Positions 1 through 8,569 of a stretch of DNA of 64,000 nt are shown here, piece by piece. The notes under the pieces were generated by a model. That model did not search any database, was not told the origin of the DNA, and saw only the letters and a list, made by a program, of their open reading frames with translations. The position numbers and the translations under genes are program-made. The stretch's first letter is position 1. Every line of letters starts with the position of its first letter. The DNA is from Haloferax litoreum (GTDB taxonomy: Archaea; Halobacteriota; Halobacteria; Halobacteriales; Haloferacaceae), in assembly GCF_009674605.1 (NCBI RefSeq), contig NZ_WKJO01000001.1:1426001-1490000 (forward strand), in the 5' to 3' direction.

Positions 1-318
1 AACGTTCTGATGGTTCACCCAAAGCACCTCTCTCCCGAGAACTGTACCGTCCAACGGGAGCGCGTCGAAGAAGTAGTCGCAGAGTTGCATGGCGTGACAA
101 TACGGTTCAGCAAAGAGCCCTTGCCGTGGCGTGGGACGATTATTGACCCCTCTATGGATTACCAACACGGAAAGGCGATTCTTCTTGTCGAAGAGAAAGA
201 CATCCCTCTCCACATGCGTCAAGCAGCTGTCACCGAGAACGGGTCGTTCGTCGCCGGCTTACAACGCTACTTCAGTCTAATTTGGAAGTACGAGAGTGTT
301 TCCGAGAGCCCACATTGA
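1..318 (+). CDS. Hypothetical protein, probably C-terminal part of a longer gene
   Basis: The frame is open from the first base of the window. The first ATG is at 10, but codons 1-9 are also open, so the gene may begin outside the window. The visible 102 residues are soluble, with a hydrophobic/aromatic end (RYFSLIWKYES) and no motif I recognise. Base composition is less GC-rich than the neighbours. It is convergent with the epimerase gene that ends at 422. Function unknown; it could be the C-terminal domain of a sensor or TrmB-like regulator, but that is a guess. Confidence 0.55.
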   Translation, partial: NVLMVHPKHLSPENCTVQRERVEEVVAELHGVTIRFSKEPLPWRGTIIDPSMDYQHGKAILLVEEKDIPLHMRQAAVTENGSFVAGLQRYFSLIWKYESVSESPH

Positions 319-421
319 GTTAGTCGGCTTTCTCTTTGTTTAATGCCCGAATCCCACTCTCCGACGGCGCGACTCGGTTCCTAGGCGGGGTTCTTCCATG
401 CCCAGATATCGAGTGTAAAGT

Positions 422-1591
422 TTACTCCGTGAGGACGCCGGGGAGGAAGCGGTCTTCGTGCGCTTTGATGGTCTCGTCGTACTCGACGAGCGTCCCGAGA
501 ATGTCGCGCGCGCCCTCCTCGAAGTCCTGACGCTGCTCACCGATGACGTTCATGTAGCGCTCGTTTTCGATCTCCATCTTGTGGGTCTCGTCTTCGTCAC
601 GTGGGTTCTCGAAGTGTTCGACTTCCACGTCGAGGTCGAACTCCGCGGAGACGTCGGCGATGGTGTTCGCCATCTCGACGATGCTGATCGCGCGCGTGAC
701 CTGGTTGTAGACGACGTGGTCATCTTCGCGGTCGTCGGGGTCCATGAGCGCGAGGCGGGTGAGTCCCTCGACTGCGTCTTCGAGGCTGATGAACGGCTTG
801 CGCTGTTCGCCCTTGCCGTAAACGGTCATCGGGTAGCCTGCGATGGCCTGCGCACAGAAGCGGTGCGAGACGACACCGAAGTAGTAGTCGAAGTCGAAGC
901 GAGTGGCCAGACGTGGGTCTGCCGCCGTCTCGTCCGTCTCTGTCCCGTAGGTGATAGCCGTTCGCACGTCGGAGATTGGGATACCGAACTGCTTGTGCGC
1001 CAGTCGCATGTTGGCCGCGTCGTGGCTCTTGGTGAGGTGGTACCACGACCCCGCCATCGCCGGGAACGGAACGTCGTCACGCTCGCCTTGGTTCTCCATG
1101 ACTGCGCCGCCTTCCGGGATGGGGAACTCGGGGGCACCGTAGACACCCGTGGTGGTCGTCTCGATGAAGTGCGTGTCCGTCAGGTCGTGTTCTTCGAGGC
1201 CCCACAGGAGGTTGCGTGTCGCCTGGAGGTTGTTGTGCTGCGTGTAGTTCGCGCGCTCGCCGTTGATCTGGGAGTACGGCGCAGAGGGCTGTGCTGCCGT
1301 ATGGACGATGGTGTGCGGTTCGTGGACTGTGAGGAGTTGGTCGGTGAAGTCCTTGTTCGTGAGGTCGCCTTCGACGAACGACAGGTTCGAGAGTCCGTGG
1401 ACCTCTTCGGCGGCTTCGATGCGCGTCTCGATGTCCGAAATGGGCGTCGCGGAGACGCTGCCAATCTCTTCGACCCAGTTCCGTCGCCCGAAGTTGTCGA
1501 CGAGGATGACGCGGTCGTCGGTTTGCGAAGCGATGCGGAGTGCGGTCGGCCAGCCGAGGTAGCCATCGGCGCCGGTGATGAGGATGGACAT
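422..1591 (-). CDS. NAD-dependent epimerase, SQD1/Agl3-like (UDP-sulfoquinovose synthase family)
   Basis: A 389-residue extended short-chain dehydrogenase. The N-terminal Rossmann motif GADGYLGWP binds NAD, followed by an acidic residue pair (VDN) after beta-2. The region SAPYSQINGERANYTQHNN and the sequence GVYG/YHLTKSHD match the SQD1 subfamily; the expected catalytic set would be Thr148, Tyr184 and Lys188. SQD1 and archaeal Agl3 make UDP-sulfoquinovose from UDP-glucose and sulfite, used for sulfolipid or for sulfated N-glycans of the S-layer. The subfamily rests on motif resemblance; another UDP-sugar epimerase is possible. The gene stands alone, with a roughly 300 bp upstream region. Confidence 0.85.
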   Translation of the reverse strand: MSILITGADGYLGWPTALRIASQTDDRVILVDNFGRRNWVEEIGSVSATPISDIETRIEAAEEVHGLSNLSFVEGDLTNKDFTDQLLTVHEPHTIVHTAAQPSAPYSQINGERANYTQHNNLQATRNLLWGLEEHDLTDTHFIETTTTGVYGAPEFPIPEGGAVMENQGERDDVPFPAMAGSWYHLTKSHDAANMRLAHKQFGIPISDVRTAITYGTETDETAADPRLATRFDFDYYFGVVSHRFCAQAIAGYPMTVYGKGEQRKPFISLEDAVEGLTRLALMDPDDREDDHVVYNQVTRAISIVEMANTIADVSAEFDLDVEVEHFENPRDEDETHKMEIENERYMNVIGEQRQDFEEGARDILGTLVEYDETIKAHEDRFLPGVLTE

Positions 1592-1893
1592 TTTGAGTTA
1601 CTCAGTATGTGGGTAACCCGTACCGATTAATGAATGTACTGTTTGTCATTCGAACTAACATATCTGTGGTATTCACATGTGATCTGACCTGAAAGCCCAC
1701 GAGACCAGTGTATAATAGTCAAATTGACTGACTTGATACGTCGCGTCTCCTCGTTCTACTCTGTGCCAACAGTGGTATCCTTACGGGACAAATAGTGCAA
1801 TCTGATCACTCGGTATCGGCCGTGAACGACTCGGTTCGGTGCCCGAAAACAACCGCGACGTACCTTTTTGTCTCGTGACCGCCGAAGAGAGGT
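1592..1893. other. Divergent intergenic region with palindrome
   Basis: No gene is seen in these 302 bases between the divergent epimerase and samp3 genes. A TATA-like stretch (TATAAT, 1711-1716) is followed directly by the 13-base palindrome AGTCAAATTGACT (1717-1729) and a further half-site (GACTTGA). This could be a regulator-binding site. It lies about 165 bp before samp3 and 120 bp from the epimerase start, so which gene it would serve is unclear. Confidence 0.4.
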
Positions 1894-2172
1894 ATGGAAC
1901 TCGAATTACGATTCTTTGCGACGTTTCGGGAGGCGGTGGGCCAGAAGACGATTCACTGGCGTGTCGACGACGACTCGAAGGTGGGTGACGTGCTTCACTC
2001 CCTCGAATCCGAGTACGACGGCCTGACAGGGCAGCTCATCGAGGACGGGAACGTCCGGCCACACGTGAACGTCCTGCGAAACGGCCGCGAAGTCGTGCAC
2101 CTCGACGGCCTCGAAACGACGCTCGAAGACGGTGATACGATAAGCGTCTTCCCACCGGTGGCGGGAGGCTGA
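1894..2172 (+). CDS. samp3: Ubiquitin-like small archaeal modifier protein SAMP3 (MoaD/ThiS family)
   Basis: A 92-residue beta-grasp protein ending in the diglycine VAGG that is adenylated by the E1-like UbaA and then joined to lysines or used as a sulfur carrier. The start (MELELRFFATFREAVGQ) is typical of MoaD proteins, and the whole protein resembles SAMP3 of Haloferax volcanii, which modifies MoaE and tunes molybdopterin synthase. Two small genes follow with no gap, suggesting one operon. SAMP3 rather than SAMP1/2 is chosen from length and N-terminal sequence; I could not run an alignment. Confidence 0.85.
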   Translation: MELELRFFATFREAVGQKTIHWRVDDDSKVGDVLHSLESEYDGLTGQLIEDGNVRPHVNVLRNGREVVHLDGLETTLEDGDTISVFPPVAGG

Positions 2173-2173
2173 G

Positions 2174-2431
2174 ATGGTACGACGAGAGCGAGCGTTTCGG
2201 GGCATCTCGACCCGGCTCGTCGTTCAGTACCTCGAAGGACTCGGGGGTGAGGCCGACGGCGAGCGTCGCGTCGTCGGCCCAGACTGGACCGTCGATATCG
2301 ACACCGAAGTAGTCACCATCACGAGTAGTATCCAACTAACTGAGGTCCAACTCACGTTCGAGGGTGACGAAGAGACGCTCGACGAACTCATCCCCACGTT
2401 CGCCCAGAAAGCGATGCGCGCAGGTGGGTGA
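2174..2431 (+). CDS. Small protein downstream of SAMP3, possibly MoaD-associated C-terminal domain (DUF1952-like)
   Basis: 85 residues, beginning one base after the samp3 stop codon. The sequence alternates short charged and hydrophobic strands (WTVDIDTEVVTITSSI, EVQLTFEG) and ends in a helix. Some bacterial MoaD-related proteins carry a C-terminal domain of this size fused to the ubiquitin fold, and the position here suggests a split version. That family assignment is inference from context and rough pattern. The stop codon overlaps the GTG start of the next gene, so the three genes are probably translated together. Confidence 0.7.
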   Translation: MVRRERAFRGISTRLVVQYLEGLGGEADGERRVVGPDWTVDIDTEVVTITSSIQLTEVQLTFEGDEETLDELIPTFAQKAMRAGG

Positions 2432-2892
2432 CCGTGGGCACCGACCGCGACTCGCAGCGAGACCCAGAGCGTCTTCGTGACCGACTCGGCCCCGACGAGG
2501 ACGACACCTCGCCGAGCGGTGGTGCCATCGACGGAACTGCGATTATGATTGCCGCCGCAAAGGCGAGCATCCCCGCCGCGCTCCTGCCGGCGCTTCTCGA
2601 CCGTGCACAGGGGTTCCTCGACGACAACGCAGACGAGTACGCCCGAGAGTTCGAGTGTGTCTACGAGGACGACGACACGGCAGTCTACTTCGTCCCGCTC
2701 GGTCACTGGGATACGAAGGGAACGGAACTCGGCTTCTCACACCGAGAAATCGACGCCGTCCGCCGTGCCCACACCGAACACCTCCGGCGCATCGGAACCA
2801 GCGACGACCGACGCGACGAGTTCGAGACGGCACTCGAGATACGCGAAGTCGCCGTCGTTAGTCGTGGACGACCCCGGCAATCCGCGCGCTGA
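2428..2892 (+). CDS. Conserved haloarchaeal hypothetical protein in the samp3 operon
   Basis: 154 residues from a GTG at 2428 that overlaps the preceding stop (GTGA); a second GTG six bases on is also possible. The N-terminal 30 residues are a charged, disordered stretch. The core (35-120) contains an alanine-rich helix (IMIAAAKASIPAALLPALL) followed by an alpha/beta segment with VYFVPLGHWDTKG. No catalytic motif is recognised. Third gene of the samp3 operon, so a role near protein modification or molybdopterin supply is possible but unproven. Confidence 0.7.
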   Translation: MTVGTDRDSQRDPERLRDRLGPDEDDTSPSGGAIDGTAIMIAAAKASIPAALLPALLDRAQGFLDDNADEYAREFECVYEDDDTAVYFVPLGHWDTKGTELGFSHREIDAVRRAHTEHLRRIGTSDDRRDEFETALEIREVAVVSRGRPRQSAR

Positions 2893-2931
2893 TAGACGCA
2901 TATTTCGGGGCTGGTCTCCTGCTACCGACAG

Positions 2932-3627
2932 ATGCCTACAGTTCCTCCGGATTTACTCGACGGCGTTCGGGACGTCATGCCCCTTCATCTCGGCATCGTC
3001 CCGTTCGGCCTCGTCGCGGGTGTCGCCGCCGTCGAACAGGGGCTCTCGATACTCCACGCCATCGGCTTTTCTACCATCGTCTTTGCAGGCGCGTCCCAAC
3101 TCGCGATGATAGAACTCCTAGGCGCAGACGCACCGCTCGCTATCGTCGTCGGTACCGCCGTCGTCGTCAACCTCCGTATGCTGATGTACTCGGCGTCTAT
3201 CGCGCCGTACTTCCGCGACTTCGCCGCCCAGTCGAAGACCGTCGCGTCCTATCTCCTCACCGACCAGGCGTACGCGCTCTCGCTCGCACGCTACGGCGAG
3301 GACGGGCAGACCGACCGCTTCGCGTACTACATCGGTGTCGCGGCGTCTCTCTGGGTCGTCTGGCAACTCTCTACGATTGCCGGTGCCTTCCTCGGTGCGG
3401 GCCTCCCGCCGGAGTGGGGGTTCGAGTTCGCTGCACCGCTCGTATTTCTCGCCCTGCTCGTCCCGGCGCTGAAAGACCGTGCGTCGGCAACCTCGGGCCT
3501 CGTGGGTGGCCTCGTCGCCGTCGCCGTCGTCGCCGCGGGAATCCCGTTCCACCTCGATATCATCGTCGCGGCAGTCGTCGGTGTCGGTGCCGGCCTCGCC
3601 GTCGAATCGCTCGGAGGTGACGCGTAG
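2932..3627 (+). CDS. azlC: AzlC family branched-chain amino acid exporter, large subunit
   Basis: 231-residue integral membrane protein with about seven or eight hydrophobic segments and the AzlC signature near residues 15-70 (MPLHLGIVPFGLVAGVAA, FAGASQLAMIELLGADAP). AzlC pairs with the small AzlD subunit to export branched-chain amino acids or analogues; bacterial examples give 4-azaleucine resistance. The azlD gene starts at the next base after the stop codon, so the pair is an operon. The substrate in this organism is not shown by the sequence. Confidence 0.9.
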   Translation: MPTVPPDLLDGVRDVMPLHLGIVPFGLVAGVAAVEQGLSILHAIGFSTIVFAGASQLAMIELLGADAPLAIVVGTAVVVNLRMLMYSASIAPYFRDFAAQSKTVASYLLTDQAYALSLARYGEDGQTDRFAYYIGVAASLWVVWQLSTIAGAFLGAGLPPEWGFEFAAPLVFLALLVPALKDRASATSGLVGGLVAVAVVAAGIPFHLDIIVAAVVGVGAGLAVESLGGDA

Positions 3628-3966
3628 ATGCCGACGAGTTACGATGCGACGACTGTCTGGGGCGTCATCGTCGTCGCTGGCGTGCTCACGTTCGCCATCA
3701 GAGGGTCGTTCGTCTACCTCTTCGGCCGCATCGACGAGATTCCACCGCAGGTCCAGTCTGCGCTCGAATACGTCCCCGCGGCCGTCTTCGCCGCACTCGT
3801 CTTTCCAGCGATTCTCGTCCCCGAGGGGGCTGTCTCACTCTCGCTCGGAAACGAACGACTCGTCGCGGGGGTGCTCGCGGCCATCGCGGCGTGGTACACA
3901 GAGCGCGTCTTCGTCACCATCGTGGTGGGGATGGGGACGCTCTGGGTGCTCCGATTCGTCGTCTGA
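3628..3966 (+). CDS. azlD: AzlD family branched-chain amino acid exporter, small subunit
   Basis: 112 residues, four predicted membrane segments, with the AzlD pattern TFAIRGSFVYLFGR and VPAAVFAALVFPAIL. It begins immediately after the azlC stop codon and would form the two-component exporter with it. The length is normal for the family. Confidence 0.9.
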   Translation: MPTSYDATTVWGVIVVAGVLTFAIRGSFVYLFGRIDEIPPQVQSALEYVPAAVFAALVFPAILVPEGAVSLSLGNERLVAGVLAAIAAWYTERVFVTIVVGMGTLWVLRFVV

Positions 3967-4114
3967 GCGCAATACGGGGCAAGGGTACTACCGAACGACG
4001 ACACGACAGGTCGAAGGCGAACAACGTGGCCAACGCTGGACGACACGTCGCGATTCTCGGGGTGAGAACGCCTTTGGTACGACGTATATGCTGACCTTAT
4101 CCACCGATAGTCTC

Positions 4115-4122
4115 TGTATATT
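4115..4122 (+). promoter_or_regulatory. TATA-like box upstream of the tRNA-like gene
   Basis: TGTATATT in an otherwise GC-rich stretch, about 50 bases before the 5' end of the tRNA-like sequence. This would fit a short 5' leader that is trimmed during maturation. Confidence 0.35.
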
Positions 4123-4167
4123 CAATACCGTGCCAACGAATGTATGCATCAGCGGTCGACTCCGCGT

Positions 4168-4255
4168 GAAAGGGTCGCTCAGTCTGGCAGAGCATCCACC
4201 CTCGTGGTGGGTGGCCTGAAAAATGGCCTCGATGGTTCGAATCCATCCCCTTTCG
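4168..4255 (+). tRNA. tRNA-like gene, isotype not assigned
   Basis: An 88-base cloverleaf can be drawn. The acceptor stem GAAAGGG/CCCTTTC (4168-4174 with 4248-4254) is perfect, the D arm is GCTC-AGTCTGGCA-GAGC (4177-4193), and the T arm is GATGG-TTCGAAT-CCATC (4231-4247). The middle is abnormal. The best stem (CCACCC/GGGTGG, 4196-4213) encloses TCGTGGT, which lacks U33. Reading GTG would mean His, but the spacing to the D arm is two bases rather than one. An extra hairpin GGCC-8 nt-GGCC (4213-4228) resembles a class II variable arm. It could be an intron-bearing tRNA with unusual splicing, a degenerate tRNA, or a tRNA-like RNA. Confidence 0.4.
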
Positions 4256-4310
4256 TTCACGCCTTCTTTCTCCCACCCCTCACCGTCACCCTCAACGAGA
4301 GGAGGTCAGA

Positions 4311-4922
4311 CTACTCCACGACCGGTTGCCGGATAATCGTCTTCAACTTCTCCGGGTCGGTCCGGCGCATGTCGCTCAGGTAGATTTCGTGGTGTGCGCC
4401 GCGACGAGTGTAGCCCTGCTCCTCAATGAACTCGTGGACACGTTCGACAGTCGGCCCTTCTTCGGAGTAGGGACCGACGTGGAGCGTCTGTGCAGACAGT
4501 CCTTCGTCGAACGATTCGTATCTCACCTCCGAGAGCGTGGGGAGGTCTTTCTTCTGACTGACTTGCTCGCGTGCCTGTTCGACCATATCCTCGGTCACCA
4601 CGTCCGGTTGCATCTGCAGTAGTGTCCATTGCCACTCGTCTTTCTTCCCCACGTCGAACGCCTCCATGTCGTCGGCCCACCAGAGGCCTTCGAGCGGCAT
4701 GACGACGTACTTCATCTCTCGTTCGGCCTTGACGATGGACCGAATCGCGTAACTGAACGGGTACAGCGTCTCGACTGCGGCGCTGAACTCGGCTGACGTG
4801 TTCGGGTCGCCCTCGCCGTCTATCATCAGGTAGTCGAGTGTGGGGACCTCGACGAGTGAGACTTCGTTCGCCGACTGGCGGTACAACTCCTTCAGTTCCC
4901 TCTTGTGGTCCACCGACTCCAT
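4311..4922 (-). CDS. GyrI-like small-molecule-binding domain protein
   Basis: 203 residues from the ATG at 4922; an ATG ten codons upstream (4952) would add MSVSVQLSHT, but family members usually begin close to KELYR. The sequence shows the GyrI-like fold pattern: an N-terminal strand (VEVPTLDYLMIDGEG), a central segment with WWADD, and a C-terminal GPYSEEGPTVERVHEFIEEQGY motif typical of the SOUL/GyrI ligand-binding domain. It lacks a DNA-binding domain. The family binds small amphipathic molecules; the ligand here is unknown. Confidence 0.85.
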   Translation of the reverse strand: MESVDHKRELKELYRQSANEVSLVEVPTLDYLMIDGEGDPNTSAEFSAAVETLYPFSYAIRSIVKAEREMKYVVMPLEGLWWADDMEAFDVGKKDEWQWTLLQMQPDVVTEDMVEQAREQVSQKKDLPTLSEVRYESFDEGLSAQTLHVGPYSEEGPTVERVHEFIEEQGYTRRGAHHEIYLSDMRRTDPEKLKTIIRQPVVE

Positions 4923-5018
4923 CGTGTGGGACAGTTGAACAGATACGGACATAAGCCTATCAGCGGTCTACCAATTGTATCACCAGAACTAAGTTTGGGA
5001 GTTAGATACAATACTTCG

Positions 5019-6422
5019 ATGCCCTCCACTTCGGATTCGACTGCCCCTCTCGAAGCGAGCGATGCTGAGCAGACACTGTCCGATTCGCTTGAGGATTCGC
5101 CGAACGGTGTGACGCTCTCTCGGCGGCAACTGCTCGGTGCAGGTGGAGCGGCAGTCGGCCTCGGCGGCCTCGGGGGATACGTGCTCGGTGCACGCCCGTT
5201 CAGGGCATCCGGGTGCGACCGTTCGCCGATTTCCGTCGAAGACGACGAGTGGTCGTTCCCGAACTACGACCGTCGACACACGTCCACCGCCCCTGCTCGC
5301 GCGGCCCCCGATTCGCTGGACGAACGGTGGCATCTCGAGTGGGACGTCTTTCAGTACGGCACACCGGTGGTCGCGAACGACCGGATATTCCTCGCGGTGG
5401 AGAACGACCGGGGGAGTTCACTCCGTGCACTCGATATCGTGACGGGGAGCGAGCTGTGGCGAAAGCGGTTTCAAGAGGTTCACGAAGCTCACCCGGCTGT
5501 CGCCGCCGGTGACAGCGTTTATTATCACACGAACACCGACGAACGTGGCCGAACCGCCCTCGCACTGGCGATGGGTGACGGCCGAGAGCGATGGGCGTAC
5601 TCGCTCGAAAACCTTCACGCGTACCCGCCACTGCTCGTCCTCACCGACGGGATGGCACTCGTAGACGACCCCGCCATCGGCGATGAGCAGACAGAGGTGA
5701 TGGCCGTCGACACGCGCTCCGGGGAACAGTGCTGGCAGACGTCGCTCGATACGAACGCTCTCAACCCGACGCCTGCCGTCGCCGGTGGCCGTGCCTACTA
5801 CACAGCACGGAGACACCTGGCGGGCGACGACGACGAAAACGAATCGGGTGCCCTCTTCGCGCTCGACACGGAGACGGGGACGGTAGCGTGGGAGACGGCG
5901 ATTCCACGGAATGTCGACGGTCCCCCGGTCGTCGGCGACGACATCGCGTACCTGTCGGTGTTCAACGGTCCGCTGGTTGCCGTCTCGCGTCATACCGGTG
6001 ATGAAATCTGGCGGCACGAACAGACCGAGTTGTTCGGCAGGGGTGAGGCCGGGACGGAGTACGCCCACCCGTCGTACGAACTCGGCGCACTGACACCGGA
6101 CGCGCTTGTGACTCGGCTCGAAGCCTATTCCGAGGCCAGTGACCGTCTCCGTGCGTTCGACCCGAAGACGGGCGAGTTGCTCTGGGAGCGAGTCGCAGAA
6201 GGGACCGATGCGTGGTTCACCTCACCGACCGCCGCGGGTACCGACGCCTTCGTCGCCGAAAACCGCGACGACGATTCTGGACGACTCGTTCGTCTCGACG
6301 CCCGGACTGGCGTGGTCGAAGAGACTGTCTCGTTCGACTCGTGGGCACACCACAGTCCTATCTTCGCCGACGGCAGCGCAGTCTTCGTCACGGGGACCGG
6401 GATGCGAGTGTTCGGTCCCTGA
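5019..6422 (+). CDS. Exported PQQ-like beta-propeller protein with Tat signal
   Basis: 467 residues from the ATG at 5019; the frame is open upstream, but the downstream ATG fits a Tat protein. The twin-arginine motif SRRQLLGAGG (about residues 44-53) with the hydrophobic run after it predicts folded export, and ASGC just after may be a lipobox. The rest consists of repeated propeller blades with the PQQ-type consensus (ALDIVTGSELWRKRF, AVDTRSGEQCWQTSL, ALDTETGTVAWET, AFDPKTGELLWERV). Haloarchaeal members act outside the cell as putative binding scaffolds; enzymatic PQQ binding is not indicated. Confidence 0.85.
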   Translation: MPSTSDSTAPLEASDAEQTLSDSLEDSPNGVTLSRRQLLGAGGAAVGLGGLGGYVLGARPFRASGCDRSPISVEDDEWSFPNYDRRHTSTAPARAAPDSLDERWHLEWDVFQYGTPVVANDRIFLAVENDRGSSLRALDIVTGSELWRKRFQEVHEAHPAVAAGDSVYYHTNTDERGRTALALAMGDGRERWAYSLENLHAYPPLLVLTDGMALVDDPAIGDEQTEVMAVDTRSGEQCWQTSLDTNALNPTPAVAGGRAYYTARRHLAGDDDENESGALFALDTETGTVAWETAIPRNVDGPPVVGDDIAYLSVFNGPLVAVSRHTGDEIWRHEQTELFGRGEAGTEYAHPSYELGALTPDALVTRLEAYSEASDRLRAFDPKTGELLWERVAEGTDAWFTSPTAAGTDAFVAENRDDDSGRLVRLDARTGVVEETVSFDSWAHHSPIFADGSAVFVTGTGMRVFGP

Positions 6423-6511
6423 GACGCCACGTTCGGTTTGCTGGGGCTCTGCGGACAGGTTCGAAAGAAAACCGAGGTGTGCGTGGTTCGACGCCGCCCA
6501 CGTCCGTCCGA

Positions 6512-8443
6512 TTAGTCGTCTGCCGGTGCGGGGGAGTCGCCACGGGAGACGCCCGTGCCGGGCCCGATGTCGATGCCGAGTTCTTCGAGACGCTCGTCTG
6601 GGACGACACCGTCGACCCACTGGCGGCGCGCGTAGTACTCTTCTTTCATCTCGTCGAGTTCACAGAGTTGGCCTTCGGAGGCTCCCTGCCCCGGAATCGC
6701 CTCGTCGCCGGGGATGAAGCGTCCCGGCAGCGAGTCGTCCGCCCCGTCGAACCCTGCGAGATTGTTGTAGTAGCGCTCCAGCGTGTAGATGCGGTCGCCG
6801 GTCTCCAGCAGTTCGTCTTCGGTCACGTCGAGGCCGGTCATGCCGTTGTACTGGAGGACGTACTCTTCGATACCCTCTGCGAAGGCGTTGAACTTGCAGA
6901 TGTCGAAGGAGTCCGAGATGGCGTGCATGTCCTGGAACAGGGCGACGAGTTCACCCTTCCCCTCGTACTCGTGGGGGTCGACCTTCTCCGGGATGCCGAG
7001 CAGTTCGGCAGACGGCGTGTAGCCGCGCAGGTGGCAGGCACCGCGGTTCGAGGTGGCGTAGCCGATGCCCATGCCTTTCATACAACGCGGGTCGTACGCC
7101 GGGATGGTCTGCCCCTTGACGGCCAGCGAGTTGCTGTGAGCGTCGAAGCGCTCGGCGAGACCGTTCGCACCCTCTGCGAGCGCGTCCGGGAGTTCGCCCT
7201 CGCGGTTGGCAACTTCGTCGATGAGGTCGATCATCCGCTCGGTGTCGCCCCAGTCGAGTTGCTCGTCGAGGTCGTCGAGTTTGCCCTCTTCGGACATCTC
7301 CATGGCCATCGCCATCATGTTCCCCATCTCGATGGTGTCGACGCCCATGTCGTTACAGCGTTCGATCATGACGGCGACTTCGTCGCGTTCGGTGTGGCCG
7401 GCGTTCGGCCCGAGTGCGTACGCAGATTCGTACTCGTACGACTCGGTACGGACGTTCATCTCCTCGCCTTTGTGCATCACCGACACCTCGACTTCCTTCT
7501 TACAGGCGACCGGACAGGAGTGACACGTCGGTTCGTCGACGAGGATGTTCTCGCGGACGTTCTCACCGGAGACGCGTTCGGCATCGATGTCGACGCCTTC
7601 GGCATCACGCATCGACCCCGTGGAAGTGTACCTGCCGTTCTTCGTCGGGAGGCCGTCCAGTTCTTCACCCACGTTCATCAGGACGTTCGTCCCGTACACC
7701 GACAGTCCACCCTCGTTGGGACCGGTGACTTCGGACTCGCGGATGAGTTGCATCGCCTGCTGGTAGCCCTTCTTGAACGTCTCGGGGTCAGCGGGCTTCG
7801 GCATTCGCGTGCCGGACTTGACGACGACTGCCTTGAGGTTCTTCGACCCCATGACTGCACCCGTCCCACCGCGGCCCGAAGCGCGGTCGTCTTCGTTGAC
7901 GACACACGCGTATTTGACCTGATTTTCCCCACCCGGGCCGATTGCCATCACGGAGAGGTTCTTGCCGAGCGACCCGTCGACTTCGCCTTCGATTTCTTCG
8001 ATGGTGTCGTGGACGCCCTTGCCCCACAGGTGTGAGGCGTCGTGGAGTGTCACGTCACCGTCTTCGACGACGGCGTACACTGGGTTCTCAGACTTTCCGT
8101 CGAATAGCAGGCCGTCGACACCGGACCACTTGAGTCGGGCACCACTCCACCCGCCGTGGTGGGAGTCGGTGACGGTCCCCGTGAGCGGGGATTTCGTCAC
8201 GAGGGCGATGCGGCCACTCATCACCGTCTGGGTTCCCGTAAGCGGCCCCGTCATGAACGCCAGGAGGTTGTCCGGGCTGAGCGGTTCCACCTCCGGGCCG
8301 TTGTCGAAGACGTATTTTACACCAAGCCCGCGTGCGCCGATATACTTCTTCGCATCCTCGTCGTCGATACTCTCGTATTTCACATCACCAGCCGACAGGT
8401 CCACCCGCGCGACTCTGTCGTTGTAACCACCGAGTTCTGTCAT
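6512..8443 (-). CDS. aor: Tungsten-containing aldehyde ferredoxin oxidoreductase family protein
   Basis: 643 residues, close to the usual AOR length. The N-terminal domain holds the pterin-binding strands (MSGRIALVTKSPLTGT, HHGGWSGARLKWSG). The 4Fe-4S ligands would be Cys307, Cys310 and Cys314 (CHSCPVAC) with Cys516 (DICKFNAF), matching the CX2CX3C plus distal Cys pattern of the family. AOR proteins bind a tungsto-bispterin and oxidise aldehydes to acids with ferredoxin as acceptor. Haloarchaea carry several paralogues of unknown substrate. The gene stands alone; no ferredoxin lies beside it. Several in-frame antisense ORFs across it are shadows. Confidence 0.9.
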   Translation of the reverse strand: MTELGGYNDRVARVDLSAGDVKYESIDDEDAKKYIGARGLGVKYVFDNGPEVEPLSPDNLLAFMTGPLTGTQTVMSGRIALVTKSPLTGTVTDSHHGGWSGARLKWSGVDGLLFDGKSENPVYAVVEDGDVTLHDASHLWGKGVHDTIEEIEGEVDGSLGKNLSVMAIGPGGENQVKYACVVNEDDRASGRGGTGAVMGSKNLKAVVVKSGTRMPKPADPETFKKGYQQAMQLIRESEVTGPNEGGLSVYGTNVLMNVGEELDGLPTKNGRYTSTGSMRDAEGVDIDAERVSGENVRENILVDEPTCHSCPVACKKEVEVSVMHKGEEMNVRTESYEYESAYALGPNAGHTERDEVAVMIERCNDMGVDTIEMGNMMAMAMEMSEEGKLDDLDEQLDWGDTERMIDLIDEVANREGELPDALAEGANGLAERFDAHSNSLAVKGQTIPAYDPRCMKGMGIGYATSNRGACHLRGYTPSAELLGIPEKVDPHEYEGKGELVALFQDMHAISDSFDICKFNAFAEGIEEYVLQYNGMTGLDVTEDELLETGDRIYTLERYYNNLAGFDGADDSLPGRFIPGDEAIPGQGASEGQLCELDEMKEEYYARRQWVDGVVPDERLEELGIDIGPGTGVSRGDSPAPADD

Positions 8444-8569
8444 TGTAATCCTCGATGATTATATAGGGTCGCAACTGAGTTAGTGATTCCCACACCGACG
8501 TAACGACAAACGGTTACGTGTTCGCAAAACGACACCGTACCGTCTCTGGATTGCGGCAATCCGTGCGAC

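Noticed and set aside
458-1630. 390-codon open frame on the plus strand over the epimerase gene
   Set aside because: Shadow frame from GC-rich codon bias; no family pattern, while the minus-strand gene has clear SDR motifs.
6212-8035. 607-codon plus-strand frame over the aldehyde oxidoreductase gene
   Set aside because: Arg- and Val-rich shadow of the minus-strand gene with its Fe-S motifs.
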